Shown here one piece after another: positions 1 through 9,065 of a stretch of 64,000 nucleotides of DNA. Numbering within the stretch: the first letter of the stretch is position 1; every line of letters starts with the position of its first letter. The DNA comes from Lautropia sp. (GTDB lineage Bacteria; Pseudomonadota; Gammaproteobacteria; Burkholderiales; Burkholderiaceae_E): contig JAUMZD010000010.1 in assembly GCA_030528325.1 (NCBI GenBank), positions 1-64,000 of the forward strand. Reading direction: 5' to 3'. Under the pieces are notes generated by a model. The model made no database searches and was not told where the DNA came from. It saw nothing but the letters and a program-made list of their open reading frames with translations. A program made the position numbers and the translations under genes.

Positions 1-400
1 GCAAGGTGGCCAGTGACGCTGCTCCGCATGAGAAATCCTGATCCTGCTTCACGATCTGCCGGTCACGCAGGCGCTTCCAGCTCCTGACGGGTATCTGGCC
101 GACCGTCGCCTGGGCAGCCAGCAGAACCGCTTCCGGCCCGGGTTTGGGCACGGCCCGTTTGGGGGGCAACTGGATCTTCTGCTTTCTGGCAGACTTTTCC
201 TGCGCCTTGGAATGCCCTGACGCCTTTCCTTCCAGCTCGTCAGCTGCCGATACAGGCTTTCCCGTCTTGCCTGTTGCACGGCCCTTGACGGAAACCACAT
301 GATCATCGGCCCATGCCGCCTTTCCAACCCCAGCCCCCACAGCAAAAAGCATCGACAGGCATGCAACCGGAATCCCCCTCATGGCGCACACCGCTTTCAT
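1..400 (-). CDS. C39-family peptidase, C-terminus cut off by window edge
   Basis: The reading frame starts at an ATG at 400-398 that overlaps the stop of the upstream barrel gene in an ATGA arrangement, so the two are translationally coupled. The first 133 codons are visible. Residues 1-30 look like a signal peptide (hydrophobic LSMLFAVGAGVG stretch then AAWADD). A basic, low-complexity stretch follows, then RDRQIVKQDQDFSCGAASLA. The QDFSCGAASLA motif is the catalytic cysteine box of the papain-like C39 family. C39 peptidases process double-glycine leaders in bacteriocin export; periplasmic versions such as FapD accompany secreted amyloid systems. The His and Asp of the triad lie outside the window. 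Pairing with an outer-membrane barrel suggests a secretion or cell-surface role; this is inference. Confidence 0.8.
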   Translation of the reverse strand, partial: MKAVCAMRGIPVACLSMLFAVGAGVGKAAWADDHVVSVKGRATGKTGKPVSAADELEGKASGHSKAQEKSARKQKIQLPPKRAVPKPGPEAVLLAAQATVGQIPVRSWKRLRDRQIVKQDQDFSCGAASLATL

Positions 401-1293
401 GAGGCCGACTCCTTGCCAAAGGTGTACAACCAGTTCACCCGTAGCTCTGCCCCCTGGTTGCCCGAAGCGTTCATCCGGAACGAGGCATTGAGGGTATTGC
501 CCCGGTCAAACCCGTAACCGACGCCCACCACCAGATCCGATTGACTGCGGTTGATGCCCTGTGCCTGGCCATTGAGGCGTTCGGCACCGCGCCGTGTCCA
601 CTGGATGCCCGTCGTCAGCGTCACCCGGTCATTGACGGCGAAACCAACCGACGGACTGAGCAGCAGCAAATTCCCATGCCGAACCGTACCCTCTGGCGTG
701 TCATAACTGCCTGTGAGCCGATAACCGCCGGTAAGCGAGAACACGATCGGGTCGATGGCCTTATAGGTGGTGAAACCCAGCATGAAGGACTTGAAGGACT
801 CGGTACCACCGCGCATCCGCTCACTCAGGGCCACTTCGGCAAAACCCAGCCACGCCGGATGATCGTCCTCTTCACGAAACTGGTGATGGATGCCCAGCCA
901 GGCATCGGCAACATGATTTTCCCGCTGCCGGCTACTGCCCTCCACATCCCGACTGCGCTCGGCGCTGTGCAGCAGGCTGGTTCGGCCAAAGAGTTCGGTC
1001 TTGCCCGTCAGCCCGTAGCGCAAGCCCAGCGTGCCCACCAGCGTGTCCCGATTGCTGGATCGCTCGCCTACGGCCGTGGGCACCATCACGAAAGACGTCG
1101 CCCCTGTCTGCACCGCAATGGGCTCGCCCGCCGAAAAACCGGTGCGATCCGCATTGGCATAGGCCCAGGACAGATCCAGCTTCAGCTTGCCCCTGTCCGT
1201 GACCAGATCCTCGACGGTCAGCGGCAAGTCCGCCCAGGCGGGCAGCGACTGGCTTAGAAGCAACGATAAAAGTGCCAACTGTGCGCGTTGCAC
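397..1293 (-). CDS. outer-membrane beta-barrel transporter-like protein
   Basis: A 298-residue protein starting at GTG 1293, chosen because AAGGAGA lies just upstream (1298-1304) and a signal peptide follows at once (hydrophobic LALLSLLLSQ, cleavage after PAWA near residue 21). The rest alternates polar and hydrophobic residues in strand-like runs (for example LVGTLGLRYGL, FSLTGGYRLTGS, SDLVVGVGYGF, LNASFRMNASG), as in porin-like barrels of the phenol-degradation transporter type. No plug or coiled-coil domain is visible, which separates it from full-length FapF. It is the first gene of a two-gene operon with the C39 peptidase. The promoter contains a 12-base homopolymer and may be phase variable. 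The substrate is unknown. Confidence 0.75.
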   Translation of the reverse strand: MQRAQLALLSLLLSQSLPAWADLPLTVEDLVTDRGKLKLDLSWAYANADRTGFSAGEPIAVQTGATSFVMVPTAVGERSSNRDTLVGTLGLRYGLTGKTELFGRTSLLHSAERSRDVEGSSRQRENHVADAWLGIHHQFREEDDHPAWLGFAEVALSERMRGGTESFKSFMLGFTTYKAIDPIVFSLTGGYRLTGSYDTPEGTVRHGNLLLLSPSVGFAVNDRVTLTTGIQWTRRGAERLNGQAQGINRSQSDLVVGVGYGFDRGNTLNASFRMNASGNQGAELRVNWLYTFGKESAS

Positions 1294-1329
1294 GCTGTCT
1301 CCTTGTTGTTTTCTTCATGAGGTGTTGAC

Positions 1330-1359
1330 ATTATGAAAAAAAAAAAAACGCACTTGTCA
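1330..1359 (-). promoter_or_regulatory. sigma70-type promoter with A12/T12 tract in the spacer
   Basis: Read on the minus strand, a perfect -35 hexamer TTGACA (1359-1354) is followed by an 18-bp spacer and a -10 hexamer CATAAT (1335-1330). Twelve of the 18 spacer bases are one homopolymer (1336-1347). Transcription would begin near 1323, giving a leader of about 30 nt that holds the AAGGAGA ribosome binding site of the barrel gene. Slippage in the tract would change the spacer length. Confidence 0.65.
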
Positions 1360-1549
1360 AGCTGTGTGCGAAATTTTTCCTGGTTTTTTGAATCTGCCGC
1401 CTGCCGGCGCTCAGATGCCGGCTGGCGGCCCGCACTGGCCCATGTCCTGTTTCTGAGGATTGATATCGGCTGGGAGCTTGGGCCAGTTGCCTGCGCTACC
1501 CTGCGTGATTCAGGCCACAGTGCCTCGGTGATTTGACAATGCCTTTCAT

Positions 1550-1567
1550 ACCATCCAAGTGGATGGT
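1550..1567. promoter_or_regulatory. operator-like palindrome upstream of the CopG-type gene
   Basis: A perfect inverted repeat ACCATCCA-AG-TGGATGGT ends 13 bp before the ATG of the ribbon-helix-helix gene. Such regulators usually bind short palindromes in their own promoters, so this is a plausible autoregulatory operator. A TTGACA hexamer lies at 1533-1538, but no good -10 sits at standard spacing from it. Confidence 0.5.
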
Positions 1568-1580
1568 TTAAGATTGCGGC

Positions 1581-2015
1581 ATGCCAAGAAAATCTGCCAT
1601 TGCCTCCAGCGCGCCCAGGGCCCGTCCGGCGGACGAGAAGATCACCATCAACCTGGGCTGCGTCGATCTGGGCCAGATCGACCTGCTCGTGCAGGAAGGC
1701 TTCTTTGCCTCCCGTACCGATTTCATCCGCGCCGCCATCCGGTCGCAACTGGCCACGCACCACGACGCCATCCGCCAGCTGACCGAACGCCAGATGCTGG
1801 TGCTGGGCATCCAGCACTTCAGCGTCGACGACCTGATCGCCGTGCGCGATGCCGGAGAAAAGCTCCACATCCGGGTGCTCGGCATGGCCATCATCGCCCC
1901 CGACGTCACCCCGGAACTGGCCCTGGCCAGCATCGAATCCCTGACCGTGCTCGGCGCCCTGCAAGCCAGCGCGGCCGTGAAGACCGCACTGGCCTCACGG
2001 CTGCGCAGCACCTGA
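1581..2015 (+). CDS. ribbon-helix-helix (CopG-type) transcriptional regulator
   Basis: A 144-residue protein. After a basic, Ala/Pro-rich N-terminus the segment KITINLGCVDLGQIDLLV, then SRTDFIRAAIRSQL, has the beta-strand plus two-helix pattern of ribbon-helix-helix DNA-binding proteins. The rest (about residues 65-140) is a helical and strand region of the kind seen in longer CopG-family regulators, which may bind a ligand or mediate oligomerisation. The ATG at 1581 is preceded by only a weak ribosome binding site. It lies 23 bp upstream of the PHA-depolymerase-like gene on the same strand, so it probably controls that gene and itself through the palindrome at 1550-1567. Confidence 0.8.
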   Translation: MPRKSAIASSAPRARPADEKITINLGCVDLGQIDLLVQEGFFASRTDFIRAAIRSQLATHHDAIRQLTERQMLVLGIQHFSVDDLIAVRDAGEKLHIRVLGMAIIAPDVTPELALASIESLTVLGALQASAAVKTALASRLRST

Positions 2016-2038
2016 AGTGCCCGGAGAAGGACGACATC

Positions 2039-3268
2039 ATGACCCCTGACTTCCACAAACAGATGGCCGAGGTCACCCGCCTGACCCGCGCGGGTGATCT
2101 GGGCGCCGCCACGGCCCTGATTCAGGCGGCCCTTGGCAGTGCCACGCTGCTCGGCATGCCCGCTGCCATGGCGACACCGGCGGCCCAGGCACCCGGCGAC
2201 ATCATCGATGTCGAGGCGCGGGTGGTGGACGACACCGCAGCCAGGCCAGCGGACACTTCCACCCGCACGGCCCGCCCCCGCACTGGAAACCCCTTCGGGC
2301 CAGCGGGTGCCACTCGCTTCAGCCCGCCGCTCCCGGGCGCCCGGCAGACGATGGCCGAGCTTCAGGGCCGTGCACGCCGGCCAGACACCGCCAGCACGGG
2401 CACCAGCACCGCGGCCGCGAATGCACCCGAAGGCGCGCTCGTTCGCGGTGTGTACCGGCACCCCAGCGCCGGCCAGCGGGATTACCTGCTATTCACCCCG
2501 CCCGATGCCCAGGCCCGCCCATTGCCACTGGTGGTGATGCTGCACGGCTGCACCCAGTCCGCCGACGACTTCGCCGCCGGCACACGCATGCATGAACTGG
2601 CCCGCACGGCCGGCTTTCATGTGCTCTACCCGAATCAGTCCACCCGCCACAACCCTCAAGGCTGCTGGAACTGGTTCAAGCACAACCACCAGGAACGCGA
2701 TCGGGGAGAGCCGGCACTGCTCGCCGGCATGGTCAGGCAGGTGGCCAGCAGCCAGAACATCGACATGAATCGCCTCTACGTCGCCGGTCTGTCGGCCGGG
2801 GGCGCCATGGCCGCCATCCTCGGTCAGACCTATCCCGACCTGTTCGCCGCCGTGGGCGTGCATTCGGGTCTGGCCGCCGGTGCTGCCAGCGATCTGCCCT
2901 CCGCCCTCGCTGCCATGCAGCTGGGCGCGCCGGGCCAGCCACGCACCAGCCGCCCGATGCCCACCATCGTCTTCCACGGGAGTCGGGACACCACCGTACA
3001 CCCGGACAACGCCGCGCATGTCATGGCCGGCGCAGGCCATGCCGGCCACGCCGAATCCGAGCAGCTGCGCCGGCACGGCACGCGAAAGGTCTCACGGCAG
3101 CTGTACCGGACTCCCGACGGGCACACCGCCGGCGAACTGTGGCTGATCGAGGGTGCTGGGCATGCCTGGTCGGGCGGCAGCTCAGCCGGCACCCACACCG
3201 ACCCCCAGGGGCCGGACGCCAGCGCCGAGATGTGGCGTTTCTTCCAGCAGCATCGCAGGCAGCCCTGA
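2039..3268 (+). CDS. extracellular PHA (short-chain) depolymerase-like esterase
   Basis: A 409-residue alpha/beta hydrolase of the PHB-depolymerase/esterase type. The ATG at 2039 has GGAGAAGG nine bases upstream. Residues 1-135 form a variable, Ala/Pro-rich N-terminal region without a clear signal peptide; the catalytic domain follows. Visible motifs are HGCTQ (oxyanion region), GLSAGGAM (nucleophile serine), HGSRDTTV (acid residue) and GAGHAWSGG (histidine), so the triad is complete. The conserved WNWF stretch also fits the family. The enzyme would hydrolyse polyester or short-chain esters; the natural substrate cannot be read from the sequence. It sits directly behind the CopG-type regulator. 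Confidence 0.85.
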   Translation: MTPDFHKQMAEVTRLTRAGDLGAATALIQAALGSATLLGMPAAMATPAAQAPGDIIDVEARVVDDTAARPADTSTRTARPRTGNPFGPAGATRFSPPLPGARQTMAELQGRARRPDTASTGTSTAAANAPEGALVRGVYRHPSAGQRDYLLFTPPDAQARPLPLVVMLHGCTQSADDFAAGTRMHELARTAGFHVLYPNQSTRHNPQGCWNWFKHNHQERDRGEPALLAGMVRQVASSQNIDMNRLYVAGLSAGGAMAAILGQTYPDLFAAVGVHSGLAAGAASDLPSALAAMQLGAPGQPRTSRPMPTIVFHGSRDTTVHPDNAAHVMAGAGHAGHAESEQLRRHGTRKVSRQLYRTPDGHTAGELWLIEGAGHAWSGGSSAGTHTDPQGPDASAEMWRFFQQHRRQP

Positions 3269-3273
3269 CGAAG

Positions 3274-3303
3274 AAGGCCGGCTCGCAAAAGCTGGCCGGC
3301 CTT
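3274..3303. terminator. hairpin between convergent genes
   Basis: AAGGCCGGC (3274-3282) pairs with GCCGGCCTT (3295-3303) around a 12-nt loop, six bases after the esterase stop. There is no clear T-run behind it, so intrinsic termination is uncertain. Confidence 0.45.
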
Positions 3304-3339
3304 CAGTCATGTCTGCTGCCTGATGATGGATCGCATGAC

Positions 3340-3561
3340 TCAGCCTTTCGGTGGCCACTCATCCCCAGGCAACGGTCTCACATCCGGTACCTGATCCAGT
3401 ATCCGTGCCAGATCCGCTCCTGTGCTCCGCTCTGCGCGGGCCTTGAAGAAAGCCGCCGCCTCCAGTGCGGCCACTTTTTCGGCCACAGCAAGTGCGATGA
3501 ACTGATTGAGGGAAGTGTGATCACGTTCCGCCAGCACCCGCTCAGAACGGAATGTCGTCAT
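3340..3561 (-). pseudogene. truncated HicB-type/ribbon-helix-helix antitoxin remnant
   Basis: The frame ending at 3340 encodes a C-terminal segment that reads like HicB-family antitoxins: ERDHTSLNQFIALAVAEKVA, then FFKARAER, and DQVPDVRPLPGDE. The first ATG in frame (3561) lies inside the 3' end of ssb and would give 73 residues. That product lacks the N-terminal beta-strand and most of the DNA-contacting part expected before SLNQF. Upstream, this frame runs through the ssb glycine linker and does not resemble the family. No toxin gene is adjacent. I read it as a decayed fragment fused to the end of ssb, though translation from 3561 by coupling to ssb cannot be excluded. Confidence 0.6.
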
Positions 3562-4045
3562 CCATGTCATCGAAGCTCGGGGCGGGACGGTTGCCGCTGG
3601 CCGGTGCCTGCGCGCCACCACCGGTGCCACGGCCGCCGCCATAAGAGCCACCGCCACCATAGCCACCGCCCGAACGGCCGCCACCTTCCGAGCCCCCGAA
3701 ATCGCCACCACTGTCCCGGCCGCCGAGCATCTGCATCTGGTCAGCCACGATCTCGGTCGAGTATTTCTCGACACCGTTGCTGTCGGTGTACTTGCGCGTG
3801 CGCAGGCGGCCTTCGATGTAAACCGAACGACCTTTCTTCAGGTATTCACCGGCGATCTCGGCCAGGCGGCCGAACATGTTGACCCGATGCCATTCGGTCT
3901 CCTCGCGACGCTCGCCGCTCTTGTCCTTCCACTGCTGCGTGGTGGCGACCGACAGATTGCACATGGCCGTGCCTTCGGCCGTGTAACGCACCTCCGGATC
4001 ACGGCCCAGGTTGCCGACCAGAATCACCTTGTTGACGGATGCCAT
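3542..4045 (-). CDS. ssb: single-stranded DNA-binding protein
   Basis: A 167-residue SSB. Residues 1-110 form the OB fold ([52 protein letters not shown]). A Gly-rich flexible linker follows, ending in the acidic tip MDDDIPF that recruits partner proteins in replication and repair. It coats single-stranded DNA as a tetramer. Its place next to the MFS transporter and uvrA is the usual Burkholderiales order. The stop codon lies inside the antitoxin remnant described separately. Confidence 0.97.
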   Translation of the reverse strand: MASVNKVILVGNLGRDPEVRYTAEGTAMCNLSVATTQQWKDKSGERREETEWHRVNMFGRLAEIAGEYLKKGRSVYIEGRLRTRKYTDSNGVEKYSTEIVADQMQMLGGRDSGGDFGGSEGGGRSGGGYGGGGSYGGGRGTGGGAQAPASGNRPAPSFDDMDDDIPF

Positions 4046-4321
4046 CTGACAAAACTCCTTTCCATGTTTGAAAGGCGACAGCGACGCTGCGCCCGTGTTT
4101 GAACCCTGTCCGATTCGCCGACCCGCAGTCCTGCCGACGAGGCAAAACGGTCTGCCGAAAGCCTGATCCTGGCTTTTGGCCGATCGGGAACCGTTGACCT
4201 ATTGTGCCTGCAAGCGGCGCCCGGGACTTCAGCCAGACGAATGGTGTGGTGCCCACGATGCCTAGGCCAGGCAGCCTACCCAGCAGAGGGCATGGTGATC
4301 GGTCTGCGGCAGGCTATCGCC

Positions 4322-5569
4322 TCATGACCGGGGCGGTGTGACCGAGCCGGGCCAGCGGCGGGCCGAACGGGCCAGACCGAACCACAGCATCAGCAGCAGC
4401 AGCGAGGTGATGAAGATCCCCTTCTCGCCCAGATGCTTCAGCAGGAAGCCGCCGAGCGCGCCACCGGCGAAGATGCCCAATGACTGACTCGTGCTGTAGA
4501 TGCCCAGCGCCAGACCTCGCGAGATGACGGGGGCCAGACGGGAGACCAGCGAAGGCAGCAATGCCTCCAGCAAGCTGAAACCAGCAAAGAACAGCAGCAA
4601 CAGCGCAGCCAGCGGCCACAGGCCAACATCGGCCGGCAGGATCGCAAACCCGGCCTGCGCCATCGCGACCACCAGCACACCGCCCAGAAACACCGATTTC
4701 ATCCGCCCGCCCCGCTCGGCCATCCGCATCGGCACCAGCATCAGCAGAAAGCCCGCCGCCACCACCGGCAGGTACAGGCGCCAGTGGTCGCCCACCGGCA
4801 CCCCAGCCAGCAACAGGCGGGCCGGCAGCACCACGAAGAGCGCCATCTGCGTCAGGTGCAGCACGAAGATGCCCAGATTGAGGCGCCAGAGGTCGGCATC
4901 CATCACCTCACCCAGCGGCCCGCGCGCCACGCGGGCGGGCTTCGGCACGTCCGGCACACACTTCCACAGCACGACGATCGCGATCAGGGCCAGCCCACCG
5001 GTGAACCAGAACATGCCGGCCAGCCCCAGCCGTTCGTACAGCAACGGCCCGATCACCAGCGACGCCGCATAAGAGAGCGCGATCATCACACCGATCAGGG
5101 CCATCGCCTTGCTGCGGTTCTCGTCCCGGGTCGAATCCGCCACCAGCGCACTGATCGCCGCCGACACGGCGCCCGCCCCCTGCACTGCCCGCCCAACACC
5201 CAGCATCCACACCGAATCGGCCATCGCGGCCACGATGCTGCCCGCACACATGACCAGCAGCCCGGTCGTGATGACCGGCTTTCGGCCGAAACGGTCAGAC
5301 GCTGCGCCATAGGGGATCTGCAGCAGGGCCTGCGTCAGGCCATAGACGCCGAAGGCCACCCCCACCCAGAACACGTCTTCCCCCCCGGGCAGGGTCGAGG
5401 CGTGCAGGGCGAAGACGGGCATGACGAGAAACAGGCCGAGCATCCGGATCGCATAGAGGCTGGCCAGCCACAAGCTGGCGCGCAGCTCCGCTCTGGACAT
5501 CTTCACAGGCGTGTCGTCTCCGCCCGAACCGACCCCTTGCGCTTGTTCGCTGCTGACCTGGTTCTTCAT
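4322..5569 (-). CDS. MFS transporter (YajR-like efflux family)
   Basis: A 415-residue major facilitator protein with about 12 hydrophobic segments, starting at ATG 5569. The open frame continues upstream to 5893, but that part is translated repeat sequence and is not homologous to transporters. Motif A of the family is present between segments 2 and 3 as GAASDRFGRKP. Another typical motif is GRAVQGAGAVSAAISALVAD in segments 4-5. It lies divergent from uvrA and upstream of ssb, a conserved arrangement. Substrate unknown; export of small molecules is the family expectation. Confidence 0.9.
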   Translation of the reverse strand: MKNQVSSEQAQGVGSGGDDTPVKMSRAELRASLWLASLYAIRMLGLFLVMPVFALHASTLPGGEDVFWVGVAFGVYGLTQALLQIPYGAASDRFGRKPVITTGLLVMCAGSIVAAMADSVWMLGVGRAVQGAGAVSAAISALVADSTRDENRSKAMALIGVMIALSYAASLVIGPLLYERLGLAGMFWFTGGLALIAIVVLWKCVPDVPKPARVARGPLGEVMDADLWRLNLGIFVLHLTQMALFVVLPARLLLAGVPVGDHWRLYLPVVAAGFLLMLVPMRMAERGGRMKSVFLGGVLVVAMAQAGFAILPADVGLWPLAALLLLFFAGFSLLEALLPSLVSRLAPVISRGLALGIYSTSQSLGIFAGGALGGFLLKHLGEKGIFITSLLLLMLWFGLARSARRWPGSVTPPRS

Positions 5570-5677
5570 GCTGATGGCATCTGTGGTGTTTTCCGCAGCA
5601 ATGTTAGCAGCATCACCTGAGCGACAGCTCTCCTGAAGAGCCGCCTCATCAGCCTCTCCAGCGCCCGACCCACCAGA

Positions 5678-5836
5678 AGCTTGGGCGGTAGGAATCGCGA
5701 AGGCGAAAATCGGCCCCGCCGAGCACAGTTTGTGCCCGATTCGCCGCCCCATGACCGGTGCTATGGGGCAAGAAGCGGGTGCAACATGGGCCGGCGCGGC
5801 CGGTTTGCAGCCCGCGACTTTCCTGCCGCCCAAGCT
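5678..5836. repeat. 159-bp dispersed element with terminal inverted repeats
   Basis: Between the divergent MFS and uvrA genes. The left end AGCTTGGGCGGTAGGAA (5678-5694) is repeated inverted at the right end (5820-5836) with one mismatch. The left 64 bp (5679-5742) recur at 56420-56483 with two mismatches. The right 38 bp, read on the minus strand, recur exactly at 34609-34646 and with three mismatches at 31471-31508. Inside lies a small hairpin around GCACAGTTTGTGC. It looks like a small non-autonomous mobile or REP-like element; no transposase is nearby. Confidence 0.7.
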
Positions 5837-5972
5837 CCCAGGCGTTTCCTCGCCCGCCCGAGCGCCAAGGACACCGACTCCCGTTGCATGCATATCGACC
5901 CTGGACGTTTTCCAGGCAGGATTCGGTATAGTGTCGGGTTGCCCTCGATTCAGTGGCCTTCGGCAGACGCCC

Positions 5973-8852
5973 GTGACAACATCCGACCATCAGATCCGCG
6001 TGCGGGGCGCCCGCACTCACAACCTGAAGAACATCTCGCTCGACATCCCGCGCAACCAGCTCGTGGTCATCACCGGCCTGTCGGGTTCGGGCAAGTCGTC
6101 GCTCGCCTTCGACACCCTCTATGCCGAAGGGCAACGCCGCTACGTGGAGTCGCTGTCGGCCTATGCGCGGCAGTTCCTGCAGCTGATGGAAAAGCCGGAT
6201 GTCGATCTGATCGAGGGGCTGTCCCCGGCGATCGCGATCGAGCAGAAATCCACCAGCCACAATCCCCGCTCGACCGTGGGCACCGTCACCGAGATCTACG
6301 ACTACCTGCGACTGCTGTTCGCCCGTACCGGCACGCCCTACTGCCCGGATCACCCCGATCAGCGGCTGGAAACGCAAACCGTCTCCCAGATGGTCGATGC
6401 GATCCTGGCCCTGCCCGAAGGCACCCGACTGATGATCCTCGCCCCGGTGGTCTTCAACCGGAAGGGCGAGCACACCGAGCTGTTCGAGGAATTGCAGGCC
6501 CAGGGTTTCGTGCGCGTGCGCATCCGCACCGAAGGGCACGGCCACGACAAGGCAGGCCACATCGTCGAGCTGGATCAGGTGCCAGCGCTCAACAAGCAAC
6601 AGAAACACAGCATCGACGTGGTCGTCGACCGGCTGAAGGTGGCCGATGGCGCCCGACAGCGGCTGGCAGAATCGCTCGAAACCGCGCTGAACCTGGCCAA
6701 TGGCCGCGTCATCGCCCAGCCGATGGACGAAGGCCCGGACAAGGCGCTGGCCTTTTCGTCGAAGTTCGGCTGCCCGATCTGCAACTGGTCCCTGCCCGAG
6801 CTGGAGCCACGGCTGTTCTCGTTCAACAACCCGCTGGGTGCCTGTCCCGAATGCGACGGCCTCGGCCACACGCTGTTTTTCGATCCGGCCCGCATCGTGC
6901 AATTTCCGGGTCTGAGCCTGGGCGCTGGCGCCATCCGCGGCTGGGACCGGCGCAACCAGTATTACTACCAGCAGCTGCAAAGTCTGGCCGCCCACTACGA
7001 TTTCGACCTCGACCTGCCCTTCGAGGCGCTGCCGGAGAAAGCCCGCAACATCATCCTGTTCGGCTCGGGCACCGAAGCCATCACCTTCACGCAGCTGAGC
7101 GCCACGGGCAAGCCGAGCACCAAAACCCAGCCCTTCGAAGGCATCGTGCGCAACTTCGAGCGCCGCTATCAGGAAACCGACTCGAATCACATCCGGGAAG
7201 AACTGGCCAAGTACCAGCACACCCGCGTCTGCCCCGCCTGCAACGGCACCCGGCTTCGCATCGATGCCCGGCATGTTCGGGTGGGGCCTGCCGGCGCCGA
7301 CAAGCCGATCTGGGAGATCAGTGGCTGGACGCTGGGACAGGCGGCCGACTGGTTCGAGAACCTGAAGCTGGAGGGCGCCCGCGCCACCGTGGGGGAACGG
7401 ATCGTGCGGGAGATTGCCAATCGCCTGCGCTTCCTGAACGACGTGGGCCTGGATTATCTGTCGCTGGAAAGATCAGCTGACACATTGTCTGGTGGCGAAG
7501 CACAGCGTATCCGGCTGGCCTCCCAGATCGGCTCGGGGCTGACGGGCGTCATGTACGTGCTGGACGAGCCCTCGATCGGCCTGCACCAGCGTGACAACGA
7601 ACGGCTGCTGAACACGCTCACGCATCTGCGCGACCTGGGCAACTCGGTGCTGGTCGTCGAGCATGACGAGGATGCGATCCGTGCGGCCGATCATGTCGTG
7701 GACATGGGCCTGGGCGCCGGCGAACACGGCGGCGAGGTGATCGCACAGGGCCCGGTGGCCGACATCATCGCGAACCCTCGATCACTCACCGGGCAGTATC
7801 TGAGCGGCGAGCGCAAGATTGCCGTCCCCACAACCCGCAAGGCACCGGACAAGCGGCAGATCCGCATCATCGAAGCCACCGGCAACAACCTGAAGGAAGC
7901 ACGCATCGACATTCCGGTGGGGCTCCTCGTCTGCGTGACCGGGGTCTCGGGCAGCGGCAAATCGACCTTGATCAACGACACCTTGTACAAGACCGTTGCC
8001 CAGAAGATTTACCGCTCACAGGCCGAACCTGCGCCCTGCCTGCGCATCGACGGCCTTGAGCATGTGGACAAGGTGATCGCGGTGGACCAGAGCCCGATCG
8101 GCCGAACCCCACGCAGCAACCCGGCCACCTATACAGGGCTCTTCACGCCGATCCGGGAACTGTTCGCCGAAGTGCCGGCCGCCCGGGAGCGGGGATACGG
8201 GCCGGGGCGTTTTTCCTTCAACGTGAAGGGCGGCCGGTGTGAGGCCTGCGAGGGCGACGGCATGATCAAGGTGGAAATGCACTTTCTGCCCGACGTGTAC
8301 GTGCCCTGCGATGTCTGCAAGGGCAAGCGCTACAACCGGGAAACGCTGGAAATCCTCTACAAGGGCAGGAGCATCGCCGATGTGCTGGGCATGACCGTGG
8401 AAGAGGCGCACGACTTCTTTTCATCGGTGCCCCAGATCAGCCGCCGGCTCAAAACCCTGCTCGACGTGGGCCTGGGCTATATCCGACTGGGCCAGAGTGC
8501 GACCACGCTGTCGGGCGGCGAGGCACAGCGGGTGAAGTTGTCGCAGGAACTCTCCAAGCGCGACACCGGCCGCACCCTGTACATTCTGGATGAACCGACG
8601 ACGGGACTGCATTTTCATGACATCGCGCTGCTGCTCGACGTCATCACCCACCTGCGCGACCAGGGCAACACCATCGTCGTCATCGAGCACAACCTCGACG
8701 TGATCAAGACGGCCGACTGGATCCTCGACATGGGCCCGGAAGGCGGCGCCGGCGGTGGCCGTCTGGTGGTGGCCGGCACGCCGGAAACGGTGGCCGCCTG
8801 CCCGGAGAGCCATACGGGGCGGCATCTGGGGCCGTTGCTGGGCCAGCGCTGA
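5973..8852 (+). CDS. uvrA: excinuclease ABC subunit A
   Basis: A 959-residue UvrA, the damage-recognition ATPase of nucleotide excision repair. The GTG at 5973 is chosen because it places [14 protein letters not shown] at the usual N-terminus; the longer open frame upstream is repeat-derived. Visible: first Walker [10 protein letters not shown] (about residue 34), zinc cysteines CPIC...CPEC, first ABC signature [11 protein letters not shown], second Walker [10 protein letters not shown] (about residue 657), the second zinc pair with CEAC and CDVC, second signature [11 protein letters not shown] and Walker [12 protein letters not shown]. Length and order are normal. No SOS box was recognised upstream. 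Confidence 0.97.
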   Translation: MTTSDHQIRVRGARTHNLKNISLDIPRNQLVVITGLSGSGKSSLAFDTLYAEGQRRYVESLSAYARQFLQLMEKPDVDLIEGLSPAIAIEQKSTSHNPRSTVGTVTEIYDYLRLLFARTGTPYCPDHPDQRLETQTVSQMVDAILALPEGTRLMILAPVVFNRKGEHTELFEELQAQGFVRVRIRTEGHGHDKAGHIVELDQVPALNKQQKHSIDVVVDRLKVADGARQRLAESLETALNLANGRVIAQPMDEGPDKALAFSSKFGCPICNWSLPELEPRLFSFNNPLGACPECDGLGHTLFFDPARIVQFPGLSLGAGAIRGWDRRNQYYYQQLQSLAAHYDFDLDLPFEALPEKARNIILFGSGTEAITFTQLSATGKPSTKTQPFEGIVRNFERRYQETDSNHIREELAKYQHTRVCPACNGTRLRIDARHVRVGPAGADKPIWEISGWTLGQAADWFENLKLEGARATVGERIVREIANRLRFLNDVGLDYLSLERSADTLSGGEAQRIRLASQIGSGLTGVMYVLDEPSIGLHQRDNERLLNTLTHLRDLGNSVLVVEHDEDAIRAADHVVDMGLGAGEHGGEVIAQGPVADIIANPRSLTGQYLSGERKIAVPTTRKAPDKRQIRIIEATGNNLKEARIDIPVGLLVCVTGVSGSGKSTLINDTLYKTVAQKIYRSQAEPAPCLRIDGLEHVDKVIAVDQSPIGRTPRSNPATYTGLFTPIRELFAEVPAARERGYGPGRFSFNVKGGRCEACEGDGMIKVEMHFLPDVYVPCDVCKGKRYNRETLEILYKGRSIADVLGMTVEEAHDFFSSVPQISRRLKTLLDVGLGYIRLGQSATTLSGGEAQRVKLSQELSKRDTGRTLYILDEPTTGLHFHDIALLLDVITHLRDQGNTIVVIEHNLDVIKTADWILDMGPEGGAGGGRLVVAGTPETVAACPESHTGRHLGPLLGQR

Positions 8853-8915
8853 AGCAGCAGGAAGCAAAGGCCAGAAGCCAAAAAACGACGCTTCCACAAA
8901 GCAGGTAAAGAACGT

Positions 8916-8936
8916 AACAGGCCGCCCTGTTTTTTT
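8916..8936 (+). terminator. intrinsic terminator of uvrA
   Basis: AACAGG (8916-8921) pairs with CCTGTT (8926-8931) around a four-base loop, followed by a T-run to 8936. It lies 64 bp after the uvrA stop. Confidence 0.85.
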
Positions 8937-9065
8937 AACATAACGTCACCTAAAAGCTGCGGCCCCGGCCTCTCGCGCTCCCTTCCATGCCTCATGGACG
9001 TATGCTCGTAACGATACGAAACAATGCCGTGTTGACGCATTGAACCCTCTCATGAGGCATCCGCG

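Noticed and set aside
1325-1330. TTGACA on the plus strand as a promoter for the CopG-type gene
   Set aside because: No -10 at suitable spacing; it overlaps the -10 of the opposite promoter by chance.
5570-5893. 108-codon N-terminal extension of the MFS transporter
   Set aside because: Repeat-derived, with no membrane segment; ATG 5569 gives the normal protein.
5730-5972. 81-codon N-terminal extension of uvrA
   Set aside because: It is translated from the dispersed repeat; the family start lies at GTG 5973.
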